Positions 1-7,967 of a DNA stretch of 64,000 nucleotides are shown piece after piece; position 1 is the stretch's first letter; every line of letters begins with the position of its first letter. A model generated the notes under the pieces. The model was not told the DNA's origin, made no database searches, and was given only the letters and a program-made list of their open reading frames with translations. This DNA comes from Bradyrhizobium erythrophlei (lineage in GTDB: Bacteria > Pseudomonadota > Alphaproteobacteria > Rhizobiales > Xanthobacteraceae): positions 6,295,001 to 6,359,000 of the forward strand of contig NZ_LT670818.1 in the NCBI RefSeq assembly GCF_900129505.1, read 5' to 3'. A program made the translations under genes and the position numbers.

Positions 1-22
1 AGTCCGGACGCCATCGCCGCAG

Positions 23-346
23 ATGCCTCCACATGTCGAGCATCACGCCGATGTCGATCAGATTGGCAAACTCGGTGCCGAAGCGGTGATCGCACAATAT
101 GAGGGGGCCGTTAAAGCCCTTGAGGCGATGGGCACAACGCTTATCGATTGTGTGCAGCGCGCCGAGACCATGGCGGCTGGATGCAAGGATGCCATCGCTT
201 ACGTCCAAGACACCGCACAAAAATACCGCGAAGAGGCGAAGCTGATTTTCGATCGCATCCAGCAAGCATCGGTGATGACTTCCGAAGTCGTGTCGGTCTG
301 CGACGCGATGCGAAAGAAGATCGAGAACCCCGCGCAATCAGCGTGA
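23..346 (+). CDS. Small helical phasin-like hypothetical protein
   Basis: The 107-residue product is almost wholly helical by composition, with many Ala, Glu, Lys and Gln residues and no signal peptide or membrane segment. The pattern (AEAVIAQYEGAVKALEAMG, then a long amphipathic stretch ending DAMRKKIENP) recalls short phasin-like or coiled-coil proteins common in Bradyrhizobium. That resemblance is from memory and does not fix a function. The frame stays open to the left edge of the window, so the true start could lie upstream and the gene may be cut. No clear Shine-Dalgarno precedes the ATG used here. It is followed by a tandem palindromic repeat and then by another coiled-coil gene on the same strand. 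Confidence 0.6.
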   Translation: MPPHVEHHADVDQIGKLGAEAVIAQYEGAVKALEAMGTTLIDCVQRAETMAAGCKDAIAYVQDTAQKYREEAKLIFDRIQQASVMTSEVVSVCDAMRKKIENPAQSA

Positions 347-446
347 ACGATCGCACGGCAACGTAACTCACGGCGGCGTGTGTCGTCGCCGTGATCATCC
401 AGGCTGAGCCGTGCTGCTCAAGATGAACGTGGACGGCCGGGACATA

Positions 447-522
447 GGCGAGCGGAAGCGACGCCGTCCTTCGGACGGCTATGTGGCGAGCGGAAGCGAC
501 GCCGTCCTTCGGACGGCTATGT
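447..522. repeat. Two tandem 38-bp copies of a palindromic element
   Basis: Positions 447-484 and 485-522 are identical 38-bp direct repeats. Each copy contains a perfect 7-bp inverted repeat, GCCGTCC TTC GGACGGC, able to form a tight hairpin. It resembles REP-type intergenic elements of rhizobia. The 347-660 interval that holds it shows no convincing gene; the short frame crossing it is made of repeat sequence. Confidence 0.9.
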
Positions 523-660
523 CCGGCCCTGACGAAAGGGCTAACCGGCTAAGCTTGCTCCGGGAGGCCGGTTTTGACCGTAATCTTAGCCAAGTTTCCG
601 ACTATTTTTCGCCCATTGCAGCCGCCAACTGATTCGGCGTTCATCGCGAGGGGCATTGCC

Positions 661-1545
661 ATGGGATTTTTCAAGCGTGAGCTCAGCCCGGTCGAGCACT
701 TCGAAAGTGCGCTCAAGGCAAGACAGGCGGAGCGGCAGAAGCTGGCCGACCGGCTGAGCCTCACCGACGCGCTGCTGGCGGAAAAACGCGGCGCGGCCGA
801 AAAGCTGGCGGTAGCCGGCGCCGCCAACGCCAAGCTCGAGCGCGCCGAGGCCGCCATGCGCGCCGTCGAGGAGCGCGCCAAGACCCAGCGTGCCGCCCTG
901 GCCGAATGCGATGAGCAGGTGGCCTCGACCGAGCGGGCGCTGGCGGACGCCGCGGCGCAGCGCGACCGCAATCTGGCGGCGGACGGAATCGAGGCACTGG
1001 CCGGGGCGATCGAGCAGGCCCTTCCCAAATTTGAGGCGGGCGCCGGCGCATTGGTCGGGGCGGTCACCACAAGTGCTGCCTCGATGGTGGAGGCGACGAG
1101 GTTCTCGACCAGCGTCGAAGCGGTGCGTCGCGAGATCCTCGCGGCCGCGGATCTGATCTGCTGGGAGCTGCGTTCCGCCGCAGTGCGCACGCGCGCGGGC
1201 AACGCCAATGTCGCGTTATCGGCGGTCCTCGAGCCGGAGCAGCCGCAATCTGCCGAGATCGAGCGGCAATTGATCTACACGCTCAACCCGCTGCTGTGGC
1301 GGGAGGCCGGCGAGGTGCGCCGGGTTCCAGCGTTCGCGCTGGTGGGCTTGCCGAAAGGCCTGCTGCCGGCCGCGCTACGGCATCAGCATGTCGATCATCT
1401 CAACGCCCGGCGCGTGCAGACCCTGATGCACGTTCACGGCAGTGGACGGTCCGATGGCGAGATCAGCCCCGACGATCCGCATCTCGTCGATCTCGATGCG
1501 CTCGCCGCTGATGAGACCGACCGCGCAGAGGCCAATGTAGCCTGA
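661..1545 (+). CDS. Coiled-coil hypothetical protein
   Basis: The product is 294 residues. Residues about 15-120 are a long Ala/Glu/Arg/Lys-rich heptad-like region, a probable coiled coil. A shorter C-terminal region (about 200-294) has a mixed composition and an acidic tail. No signal peptide or transmembrane segment is visible. The ATG at 661 is chosen because GAGGGG lies 8 bases upstream and the sequence then reads MGFFKRELSPVEHFE; the frame also opens earlier, at 574, without a good ribosome site. I do not recognise a family. A structural role, or a remnant of a phage or mobile region, is possible but unsupported by neighbours. Confidence 0.7.
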   Translation: MGFFKRELSPVEHFESALKARQAERQKLADRLSLTDALLAEKRGAAEKLAVAGAANAKLERAEAAMRAVEERAKTQRAALAECDEQVASTERALADAAAQRDRNLAADGIEALAGAIEQALPKFEAGAGALVGAVTTSAASMVEATRFSTSVEAVRREILAAADLICWELRSAAVRTRAGNANVALSAVLEPEQPQSAEIERQLIYTLNPLLWREAGEVRRVPAFALVGLPKGLLPAALRHQHVDHLNARRVQTLMHVHGSGRSDGEISPDDPHLVDLDALAADETDRAEANVA

Positions 1546-1648
1546 CTCAAGAAGCAACCCATGAAATGGTGAGGTTCGTGCCTGGCCATGACAATGGCGG
1601 GGTGTAGACTCGCGTGCGGACAGTTGACGGATGGATGGAGAAGCCAAA

Positions 1649-2035
1649 ATGACAACCTGGATCTTGTTTGTCGGCCTGCAACCGGAAACGGTCGATTTCT
1701 CCGATCCGGCACTGCCGCCTGGCTTCAACGCCGAGAAGATCCATGCCGGGATCGCGGTCGCCATGCGGCAAATCGCCGAACGCGGATGGCAGGCCGATCT
1801 CTGCCTGATCCGCCCCGACGAAACCGCCGGTCCCACCCTCGCGCATCAACTCTCCAGCAAGCTTTATGATTGCGTCGTGATCGGCGCGGGGGTTCGGCTG
1901 CCGCCAAAGAACCTGCCGCTGCTGGAGGTGCTGGTCAATGCCGTGCTCGAAGCAGGGCCGGGGACCAAGATCGCGTTCAATACCCGGCCCGAAGACTCCG
2001 CCGACGCCGCGGCGCGATGGGTGAAAGCCGAATAG
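1649..2035 (+). CDS. Conserved hypothetical protein, Rossmann-like
   Basis: The 128-residue protein begins MTTWILFVGLQPETVDF and alternates hydrophobic strands (WILFVGL, YDCVVIGAGVRL, TKIAFNT) with helices. This gives an alpha/beta Rossmann-like pattern without a recognisable catalytic motif. It is probably cytoplasmic. The start at 1649 is preferred to the ATG at 1631 because GGAG sits about 8 bases before it. It stands alone between a coiled-coil gene and an oppositely oriented acetyltransferase. Function unknown. Confidence 0.65.
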   Translation: MTTWILFVGLQPETVDFSDPALPPGFNAEKIHAGIAVAMRQIAERGWQADLCLIRPDETAGPTLAHQLSSKLYDCVVIGAGVRLPPKNLPLLEVLVNAVLEAGPGTKIAFNTRPEDSADAAARWVKAE

Positions 2036-2136
2036 CTCCGAAAGCCCCACCGGCTCCATCCGGCCGAGCGGTTTTAGCGCATTTTCGGTCGTGTCTTGGC
2101 TTGAATTTCCGCTCACGACCCCTTGCGGTTGTTCCT

Positions 2137-2697
2137 TCAGTCGTCGCCAATCGAACGAATGACCCGCGCCGGATTTCCTCCGACAAGGGTATTTGGGGGA
2201 ACGTCCTTGGTGACTACCGAACCCGCAGCCACAACCGAGTTTTCGCCTACCGTCACCCCGCCGACAATGGTTGCGCCGGCTGCGATCCAGACGTTTCTCT
2301 CAATCACGACGGGCTTTCCGATTGTGGCGGCGCGTCGCCGCGAAGGTTCAAGGGGATGGCCCGCCGTGATGATGCTCACGTTCGGCCCGATCATCACATC
2401 GTCCGCGATGTCGAGTCCCCCAAGGTCATAGAAAGTGCAGTTCTGATTTACGAAGACATTATGCCCGACGCGGATTTCGTCCCCGCCGGCAGTGTAGAAT
2501 GGCGGGATCAGTAAAAAGCTCTCATCTACCTTTTTACCGATGAGTTCGCTGAACAAGGCCCGAATTTCATCTGCATCGTTGAACGTCAAGCGGTTAAGTG
2601 TGGCGGTGATCGCCATCGCTCGTTTGACGTTTGCCAACATGGCCGCCGATTCCGGCGTCCTGCGGTAAATTATCCTGGTGCCGTCCTCATTCGACAT
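2137..2697 (-). CDS. Sugar O-acetyltransferase, maltose/NodL type
   Basis: The 186-residue protein is a left-handed beta-helix acetyltransferase of the LacA/Maa/NodL family, which moves an acetyl group from acetyl-CoA to a sugar hydroxyl in the cytoplasm. Residues 1-60 form the typical N-terminal helical segment. Hexapeptide repeats follow from about residue 75 (VGHNVFVNQNCTFYDL, IGPNVSIITAGHP, IGKPVVIERNVWIAAGATI, VGENSVVAAGSVVTKDV) and the family ending GNPARVIRSI. The catalytic His is expected in ITAGHP. Length matches the family. GGGGA lies about 9 bases upstream of the ATG. It is a single gene, and its sugar substrate cannot be told from sequence. Confidence 0.93.
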   Translation of the reverse strand: MSNEDGTRIIYRRTPESAAMLANVKRAMAITATLNRLTFNDADEIRALFSELIGKKVDESFLLIPPFYTAGGDEIRVGHNVFVNQNCTFYDLGGLDIADDVMIGPNVSIITAGHPLEPSRRRAATIGKPVVIERNVWIAAGATIVGGVTVGENSVVAAGSVVTKDVPPNTLVGGNPARVIRSIGDD

Positions 2698-2996
2698 TCG
2701 CTATTTTCCCCGGGCTGCGGTTGCGCGTGCGTTTCGGCACGCCAGGGCGGCACCGAGATTCGCCTAGTGTAGCCACAAAGCCGAAGGGCCGGAATCCACC
2801 TGATCCCGACATTCAAACTGAGCCGCTACCGCATTTTCGGGTATCGGCGGGGCTGTGGCGCCAAGATCACACTGAACGGAAAATGCGTGGTTGAGGCTGT
2901 GCCAAATGCCGGCTGGTCACAGTCCTGCCCTGATTGAGTTCCGCCCTTGGCCTCGGCTGGATGGGTTCGGGTTGGGGGCAAGATTGGGGATGCACA

Positions 2997-3578
2997 ATGT
3001 CTTCCATCAACTGTGCCGGAGTTGCGTGCGTCAGGGTTAAATCGGGCTCTCATCGTGACGCGGCCTTGGCTTCGGCCGCTTCTGTCGGGAATGGCGTTCG
3101 GCTGTCCGCCATCGTTCTCGGAGGCGCCATGCTTGCGGCCTGCGCCCAGTCCTCCGTGGTCAGCAGAAATTCCGGAACGTTTGGCCCAAGCCGGCAGGCA
3201 TCGGTGCGGCACGATCATACGCCATCGCATAGGTTCGTCGCGTCCACGACGCAGCCAGCCCCGTTCACGTTTCACAAAAATTCCGCCAGGACGCGGACGG
3301 CTTCGCAAGGCCTTGCCAGCTTCTACTCGGAGGGCACACAGACCGCGAGCGGCGAAAAGTTCGACGCAAACGAGTTGACCGCCGCGCATCCGACCTTGCC
3401 GTTCGGCACAAGGCTGCGGGTAACGAATGTCGCGACCGGCCGGTCCGTGACGGTCCGGGTCAATGACCGCGGACCGTACGTTCCCGGACGCGCCGTCGAC
3501 CTTTCCTATTCCGCGGCGCAGTCGCTGGGAATGGTTGAAAAGGGTGTTGCCAACGTCAGGCTCGACGTCGTGCAGTAG
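2997..3578 (+). CDS. rlpA: RlpA-like double-psi beta-barrel lipoprotein
   Basis: The product belongs to the septal ring lytic transglycosylase RlpA family (double-psi beta-barrel), whose studied members cleave denuded peptidoglycan glycans. With the ATG at 2997 (GGGGA 7 bases upstream) it has 193 residues. A hydrophobic segment ends in a lipobox LAAC, so it is probably an outer-membrane or periplasmic lipoprotein. The barrel lies at about residues 100-190, with GLASFYSEGTQTASGEKFDA, AAHPTLPFGTRLRV and VRVNDRGPYVPGRAVDLSY, including the conserved NDRGP. No SPOR domain is present, as in many short alphaproteobacterial forms. An earlier TTG at 2934 is possible but less likely. Confidence 0.92.
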   Translation: MSSINCAGVACVRVKSGSHRDAALASAASVGNGVRLSAIVLGGAMLAACAQSSVVSRNSGTFGPSRQASVRHDHTPSHRFVASTTQPAPFTFHKNSARTRTASQGLASFYSEGTQTASGEKFDANELTAAHPTLPFGTRLRVTNVATGRSVTVRVNDRGPYVPGRAVDLSYSAAQSLGMVEKGVANVRLDVVQ

Positions 3579-3585
3579 CCGCGCG

Positions 3586-3801
3586 TCATATGTCGTTCTT
3601 GGGAACGTATTTGCCCATCACGCATTTGTACCGCTGCAGCTTCCATTCATGGTACGGGCCATTGGCGAGCCAATCGGCAATGCCGATTTGCCCTTGGACC
3701 GTGCAGGCCGTCATGGTGATTCCCGACTGCTCAGTGTTGGTGACGACTTTCTCCAGGCATAGCTGGCCGTTGCAGAGAACGGCGACGAGAGTAACGAGCA
3801 T
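3586..3801 (-). CDS. Small exported hypothetical protein
   Basis: The 71-residue protein starts MLVTLVAVLCNGQLCLEKVV and has a short hydrophobic N-terminus that could be an export signal or anchor. Six cysteines are visible in the whole frame. The start at 3801 is supported by GAAGGA 6 bases upstream; the frame opens further upstream without such a site. The C-terminus (YHEWKLQRYKCVMGKYVPKNDI) is basic. It lies tail to tail with the rlpA-like gene, separated by only a few bases. I recall similar tiny proteins in Bradyrhizobium but know no function. Confidence 0.7.
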   Translation of the reverse strand: MLVTLVAVLCNGQLCLEKVVTNTEQSGITMTACTVQGQIGIADWLANGPYHEWKLQRYKCVMGKYVPKNDI

Positions 3802-4005
3802 GGTTGTCCTTCGCTTGTCATGAATGACCCGGTTGGCTAACTGGATGCAGAGTTCATGCCAGCATTGGGGCACGCCGTACTTTCCCGGATCTGGCGACGG
3901 ACGCTATCGACCCACGTAAACCGGGTCTTTCGGGTGGGCGGGCAATTAGCGAATTTACACGACGCAAAATTACACTAAGAATTTACCGCGATCGCCGGCT
4001 GTGCC

Positions 4006-4188
4006 TCACAGCCCGCCGCTATCGCTGCGGCCTTGGTGCTTCGCGTGCCATTTCGGGCCGGGGCCTCGCATGTAATGAAGCTCGGGCCGATAGGGGTTGC
4101 CGGCGATCCGAATCAACTGGTGGCATCGCGTCACAATCAGATTCAGGTACTGAAAAAACGGCATCGATGACGGTTGCGTGATCCACAT
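4006..4188 (-). CDS. Possible small hypothetical protein downstream of DUF6894 gene
   Basis: A 60-residue frame (MWITQPSSMPFFQYLNLIV) follows the DUF6894 gene on the same strand after only 9 bases; a GTG three codons earlier abuts the preceding stop. That tight spacing would fit translational coupling. No domain, signal peptide or clear ribosome site is visible, and the C-terminus is rich in Gly, Pro and basic residues. It may be a real short gene or just an open frame. Confidence 0.3.
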   Translation of the reverse strand: MWITQPSSMPFFQYLNLIVTRCHQLIRIAGNPYRPELHYMRGPGPKWHAKHQGRSDSGGL

Positions 4189-4197
4189 GGCGCCCAC

Positions 4198-4431
4198 TCA
4201 GTGCGGTTTGCCGAGCAGGGACGCAAACGGCACCGTGAAGATCTCCTCGCCGTCCTTGTCGCTGACGTGCAGCACCCAGCCGCGCCAATCTTCCAGCACG
4301 GGCGTCATGATGAGCGAGCGCACAACGAGGGCGGCGTGCTCCTTCGCCTCGGCAAGATCGGCGACGGCACTGCCGCAGCGATCAATCGAGACGCCGATCG
4401 AATTGGAACAATGGAAATAGACCCGAGCCAT
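4198..4431 (-). CDS. DUF6894 family protein
   Basis: This 77-residue protein matches the short DUF6894 pattern abundant in Bradyrhizobium: MARVYFHCSNSIGVSIDRCG at the start, a central DLAEAKEHAALVVRSLI helix, then EDWRGWVLHVSDKDGEEIF and the ending FASLLGKPH. Members are small cytoplasmic proteins of unknown role, and genomes often carry several paralogues. Length agrees with the family. No operon partner is certain; a short frame follows directly downstream. Confidence 0.85.
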   Translation of the reverse strand: MARVYFHCSNSIGVSIDRCGSAVADLAEAKEHAALVVRSLIMTPVLEDWRGWVLHVSDKDGEEIFTVPFASLLGKPH

Positions 4432-4629
4432 ATTTCGCCTCTTCCCGAATCACGAAAAGCGAAGTGCCAGCTTCGTGGATAGCAGCGATAGGGCGAGCTG
4501 AAAATTCCGATAGATTACGGAGGGCACCGTGCAAATTGCCAATTCGACCGATCGTGAATCCCGCGCCCGATTGGGCGGTGCGACCTGCGCCTTACGTGAA
4601 GGGCTGTACGACGATCGAAGGAATATAGG

Positions 4630-4908
4630 ATGCGTACTGTGTCGGCCTTTGTCTCGGCCTCTGTCCTGGGGCTGGGCCTGTTCATCAGCGTCTGTGCTTC
4701 CGCCGACGCCGCAACGGTGCATCACCCGAAACGGCGACATGTCGTCGTTCGCCCCAACGAGAGTCTGAACGTCGACGGCCTGAACTTTGGCCCCGCGGGT
4801 TCGAGTTGGGCCTACGCGCCGGCGCGGCCGCCCGTGCACTACGACGACACGCCCAGCTACGACGATCCGTCCAAGTTTGGCGGTCAATCGCTGGGGATCG
4901 ATCCGTAG
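4630..4908 (+). CDS. Small secreted hypothetical protein (paralogue 1)
   Basis: The product has 92 residues with a clear Sec signal peptide (MRTVSAFVSASVLGLGLFIS, cleavage probably after ASADA). The mature part is about 68 residues, with a basic stretch KRRHVVVRP followed by a Gly/Pro/Tyr/Asp-rich tail (HYDDTPSYDDPSKFGG). The next gene, 68 bases downstream on the same strand, has the same layout and shares SADAAT and an R-P-H-V-like motif, so the two look like a tandem duplication. Probably periplasmic; no known domain. Confidence 0.75.
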   Translation: MRTVSAFVSASVLGLGLFISVCASADAATVHHPKRRHVVVRPNESLNVDGLNFGPAGSSWAYAPARPPVHYDDTPSYDDPSKFGGQSLGIDP

Positions 4909-4976
4909 CGCCTCGTGCCGTCAATTTGAGGGATCGTGACGCCGCTGCAGCATATCGTTCGATTGGAGCAAATGCG

Positions 4977-5207
4977 ATGCGTTCTGTTGTGGCCTGTGCT
5001 TTGACCTTGGGCCCGTTGATCAGCCCGTATGCTTCCGCCGACGCGGCAACGAGGCACCGGCCGTTGTACCCGCGCGTGCGTCCACATGTCTTCGTTCCCG
5101 TTCCGGGCCAAGGTGCGGCCGCCCCGCGCTTCGCGGTGCCCGGCTGGAGCGACGGAGCAACCCGGCGCTGGCTGGATAATGCCAGCTCGGGCTGGTCACA
5201 CGCCTGA
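4977..5207 (+). CDS. Small secreted hypothetical protein (paralogue 2)
   Basis: The 76-residue product starts MRSVVACALTLGPLISPYAS and is cleaved probably near ASADA. It closely follows the plan of the preceding gene: signal peptide, SADAAT junction, a basic segment RVRPHVFVPVPG, then an aromatic tail (RRWLDNASSGWSHA). The ATG at 4977 is chosen because it gives a complete signal peptide; the longer frame opening at 4806 overlaps the upstream gene in another frame. Probably periplasmic. Function unknown. Confidence 0.7.
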   Translation: MRSVVACALTLGPLISPYASADAATRHRPLYPRVRPHVFVPVPGQGAAAPRFAVPGWSDGATRRWLDNASSGWSHA

Positions 5208-5227
5208 CGGTCGCTGCCCTGGAGGGC

Positions 5228-5485
5228 CTACCGCGTTTGCTGGTCCTGAGTTCGCGCCGCGGATTTATGCGGGGGTTGCTGCGGGGAACCCAGTTCCTGA
5301 CACGGCGACCGCGCCCAGGTGCCATCGGCCGTTTTCTGCAAAGCGCTGCAGGACGACGAAGCCGATGGCTCGCTTGGCGTCGTCACCTCGGAATTTTTCA
5401 CCTCGGAATGTTTGGCCAGCGCCGGCGTCGTTTGCGAAGCCAGGGCGGCCACGATGCTTGCGAAGATCGCGTCTCTGGTCCGCAT
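5228..5485 (-). CDS. Small secreted hypothetical protein
   Basis: With the ATG at 5485 the product has 85 residues and begins MRTRDAIFASIVAALASQTT, a signal peptide likely cleaved after ALA. GGAGAG lies 6 bases before the start. The mature part is Ser/Thr/Pro-rich, with two cysteines (SSSCSALQKTADGTWARSPC) that could form one disulfide. It is convergent with the secreted paralogue pair and divergent from the FUSC operon. No domain is recognised. Confidence 0.65.
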   Translation of the reverse strand: MRTRDAIFASIVAALASQTTPALAKHSEVKNSEVTTPSEPSASSSCSALQKTADGTWARSPCQELGSPQQPPHKSAARTQDQQTR

Positions 5486-5702
5486 GGGAGGCTCTCCTTT
5501 CTCGAAACGGCAATGATTTCGTAGAAAGGATTTTGGCGATTTTTGGCCGCGACGAGACGAGGAGGGGGCTCCGCGGTCGACGATGGCCCGGGTCGCGCCG
5601 TGCAGATTCGCACGCGCCGTTCTTTCCGGAAAGCCCGGCAATCCGATGATGCAGTATGCTACCGCGACTGGCGGGCGATGACGCCATGGCGGGAAGGGCC
5701 TG

Positions 5703-7757
5703 ATGAGCCAGACTAACGTTCGGCTGCCGGGACTGTCTTGGTCCGAATTGCCCAGGGTTATGCGACTGACAAGCGCGCTGCGCGCCGTCACTCCGCCGCT
5801 GCTGTTCGGCTTGCGGCTCTGGGCCGCAGTCTGCCTCGCGCTTTATATCGCGTTCTGGCTCGAGTTGGACAACGCCTACTGGGCCGGCACCACGGCGGCC
5901 GTCGTCTGTCAGCCCAACCTCGGCGCTTCCTTGCGCAAGGGCTGGTTCCGCGCGATCGGCACGATCGTCGGCGCCGTGGCGATCGTAGTGCTGACGGCGT
6001 TCCTGTTGCAGAATCGTTTCGGCTTTCTGCTCGGCCTTTCGCTCTGGTGCGCGGCATGCTGTTTCGTGGCCTCGGTGCTGCGCAACTTCGCGGCCTATGG
6101 CGCGGCGCTGGCCGGCTTCACCGCGGCGATCATCGCCAGCGACGAACTGGGTGCGGTCGGCGGCGCGTCCGGCGATGTCTTCATTCTTGCGGTGACGCGT
6201 GCCACCGAGATCTGTATCGGCATCGTCTGCGCCGGCGTCGTGCTCGCCGGCACCGATTTCGGCGGCACGCGGCGCCGACTGGCCGTGCAGCTCGCGGAAC
6301 TTTCCGCTGAAACGACCCGGCGGCTTGCCGCCACGTTCCGGCTGGCCGGGCCCGAGCAGTCGGAAAGCCGCGAGGTCAGGCGCAATCTGATCCGGCGGGC
6401 CATCGCGCTGGATTCCGTCATCGACCAGACGCTCGGAGAGGCGTCCGACCTGCGTGCGAAGTCGTCGAGATTGTATGCGGCGGTCGGCGGTCTGTTCGCG
6501 GCCTTGTCCGGCTGGCGGATAGCGGCCGATCACCTCGAATGGCTGCGGGTCGACGAAGGCCGGCAGGACGCGGAAACGGTCCTCGGAAATATCCCGCACC
6601 AGCTGCGCCAGGCCGAGGCGGCGGAGTGGACCGCCGATCCGTCGCGGATGCGTCGGCTTTCGGCTGCGGCGGTGCGGACACTCGCCGCACTGCCGGCCCG
6701 CGCGCCGTCGCTTCGCCTGCTTGCCGACCAGACCGCCGAGGCGCTGCTCGGCCTGCGGCGGTCGCTCGACGGGCTGCTTGTGCTGGCCGATCGTGCCCCG
6801 GCCACTGCGCCTCGCGCCGTCCAATTCCATGTTGCCGATTGGCTTCCCTCTCTGGTGAATGCGGCGCGCGCCTTCGTGACGATCGTTGCCGTCGAGCTCG
6901 TCTGGATCGTGACCGAATGGCCGAACGGCACGCAGGCCATCACCTTTGCGGCGATCGCGACATTGCTGTTCTCGACCAAGGCCGAGCAGGCCTATGCCAC
7001 CACGATGAGCTTCATGATCGGCATATGCGCCGCCACGGGGCTCGCGGCCATCGTCGGTTTCGCGGTGCTGCCGGGTGTTACGAGTTTTGCCGGTTTGAGC
7101 CTTGCCATCGGCATCTACCTGGTGCCGGTCGGCGCCTTGATGACCCTATCCTGGCACACGGCGATCTTCATCGCCATGGCGGTGAGCTTCGTCCCGCTGC
7201 TCGCGCCGATGAACCAGATGAGCTACGATCCACTGCAATTCTACAACGCGGCGCTGGCGATCATCGCCGGCGTGGGCGCGGCCGCGCTCGGATTCCGCCT
7301 GCTGCCGCCGCCATCGCCGGGCCTGCGGACCCGGCGGCTTCTGGGCCTGACGCTGCGCGACCTGCGCCGGCTGACGACGGGGGCGAGCATCCCGACGTCG
7401 AACGATTGGGAAAGCCGCATCTACTGCCGTCTGTCCGCGCTGCCGGAGGAAGCCGATTCATTGCAGCGCGCGCAGCTCGTGGCCGCAGGCTCGGTGGGAG
7501 CGGAGATCATTCGCCTGCGCCGGATCGCGCGCCGCTTCGGCCGGGATGTCGAGCTCGATGCGGCACTCGCCGCGGTCGCGAGCGGCGACAGCGCGGCGGC
7601 GGTCGAATGCCTTGCCCGGCTTGACCGCCGGCTGGCGGCCGTGCCCGGGACCAGCCCGGGTGCCCGGTCGAGGCTGCGGATGCGCGGTCAGATCCTGGCG
7701 ATGTCGGAGACGCTCGAGGGGCACGCCGCCTATTTCGATTCGGGAGCGGCCGCATGA
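5703..7757 (+). CDS. FUSC-family aromatic-acid exporter, inner-membrane subunit
   Basis: This 684-residue protein belongs to the FUSC/AaeB family (fusaric acid resistance and p-hydroxybenzoate efflux). It has two hydrophobic blocks: about residues 25-190 (LRLWAAVCLALYIAFWLELD and later helices) and about 385-540 (FVTIVAVELVWIVTEWPNG and later helices). Soluble helical domains follow each block. NAYWAGTTAAVVCQPNLGAS is the family signature near the first membrane block. It starts a three-gene operon with DUF1656 and HlyD-type proteins, overlapping the second gene by ATGA. Together they would form an inner-membrane efflux pump with a periplasmic adaptor. No outer-membrane factor or LysR regulator is adjacent, so the substrate is unknown. 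Confidence 0.93.
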   Translation: MSQTNVRLPGLSWSELPRVMRLTSALRAVTPPLLFGLRLWAAVCLALYIAFWLELDNAYWAGTTAAVVCQPNLGASLRKGWFRAIGTIVGAVAIVVLTAFLLQNRFGFLLGLSLWCAACCFVASVLRNFAAYGAALAGFTAAIIASDELGAVGGASGDVFILAVTRATEICIGIVCAGVVLAGTDFGGTRRRLAVQLAELSAETTRRLAATFRLAGPEQSESREVRRNLIRRAIALDSVIDQTLGEASDLRAKSSRLYAAVGGLFAALSGWRIAADHLEWLRVDEGRQDAETVLGNIPHQLRQAEAAEWTADPSRMRRLSAAAVRTLAALPARAPSLRLLADQTAEALLGLRRSLDGLLVLADRAPATAPRAVQFHVADWLPSLVNAARAFVTIVAVELVWIVTEWPNGTQAITFAAIATLLFSTKAEQAYATTMSFMIGICAATGLAAIVGFAVLPGVTSFAGLSLAIGIYLVPVGALMTLSWHTAIFIAMAVSFVPLLAPMNQMSYDPLQFYNAALAIIAGVGAAALGFRLLPPPSPGLRTRRLLGLTLRDLRRLTTGASIPTSNDWESRIYCRLSALPEEADSLQRAQLVAAGSVGAEIIRLRRIARRFGRDVELDAALAAVASGDSAAAVECLARLDRRLAAVPGTSPGARSRLRMRGQILAMSETLEGHAAYFDSGAAA

Positions 7758-7963
7758 AGTTCACCGAGGTGAATCTGCTCGGCGTCTACGTGGCCCCGCT
7801 CTCGTTGATGATGGTGGTGGCGTGGCTTCTGCTGATCGCGTTGCGCCGCGGCGCCGACCATTTCGGCCTGCTCCGCTACGTCTGGCATCCGGCGCTGTTC
7901 GTGTTCGCGGTCTATGTGATCCTGCTCTCGTCCATCGTGCTGGTCGTAGCGGCGGTGAGGTGA
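7754..7963 (+). CDS. DUF1656 small membrane protein (AaeX-like)
   Basis: The 69-residue protein has the DUF1656/AaeX layout: MKFTEVNLLGVYVAPLSLMM, a first membrane helix, a short basic loop (LRRGADHFG), and a second helix (HPALFVFAVYVILLSSIVLV). It overlaps the FUSC gene by 4 bases (ATGA) and lies 4 bases before the HlyD-type gene, so the three are clearly co-translated. Family members always accompany FUSC/HlyD efflux pumps and are thought to be an accessory inner-membrane subunit. Confidence 0.92.
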   Translation: MKFTEVNLLGVYVAPLSLMMVVAWLLLIALRRGADHFGLLRYVWHPALFVFAVYVILLSSIVLVVAAVR

Positions 7964-7967
7964 GCCG

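Noticed and set aside
549..1208. 219-codon minus-strand frame opposite the coiled-coil gene
   Set aside because: Ser/Ala/Arg-rich shadow typical of the antisense frame of a high-GC gene.
5265..6830. 521-codon minus-strand frame under the FUSC gene
   Set aside because: Arg/Gln-rich antisense shadow; the plus-strand FUSC gene is clearly real.
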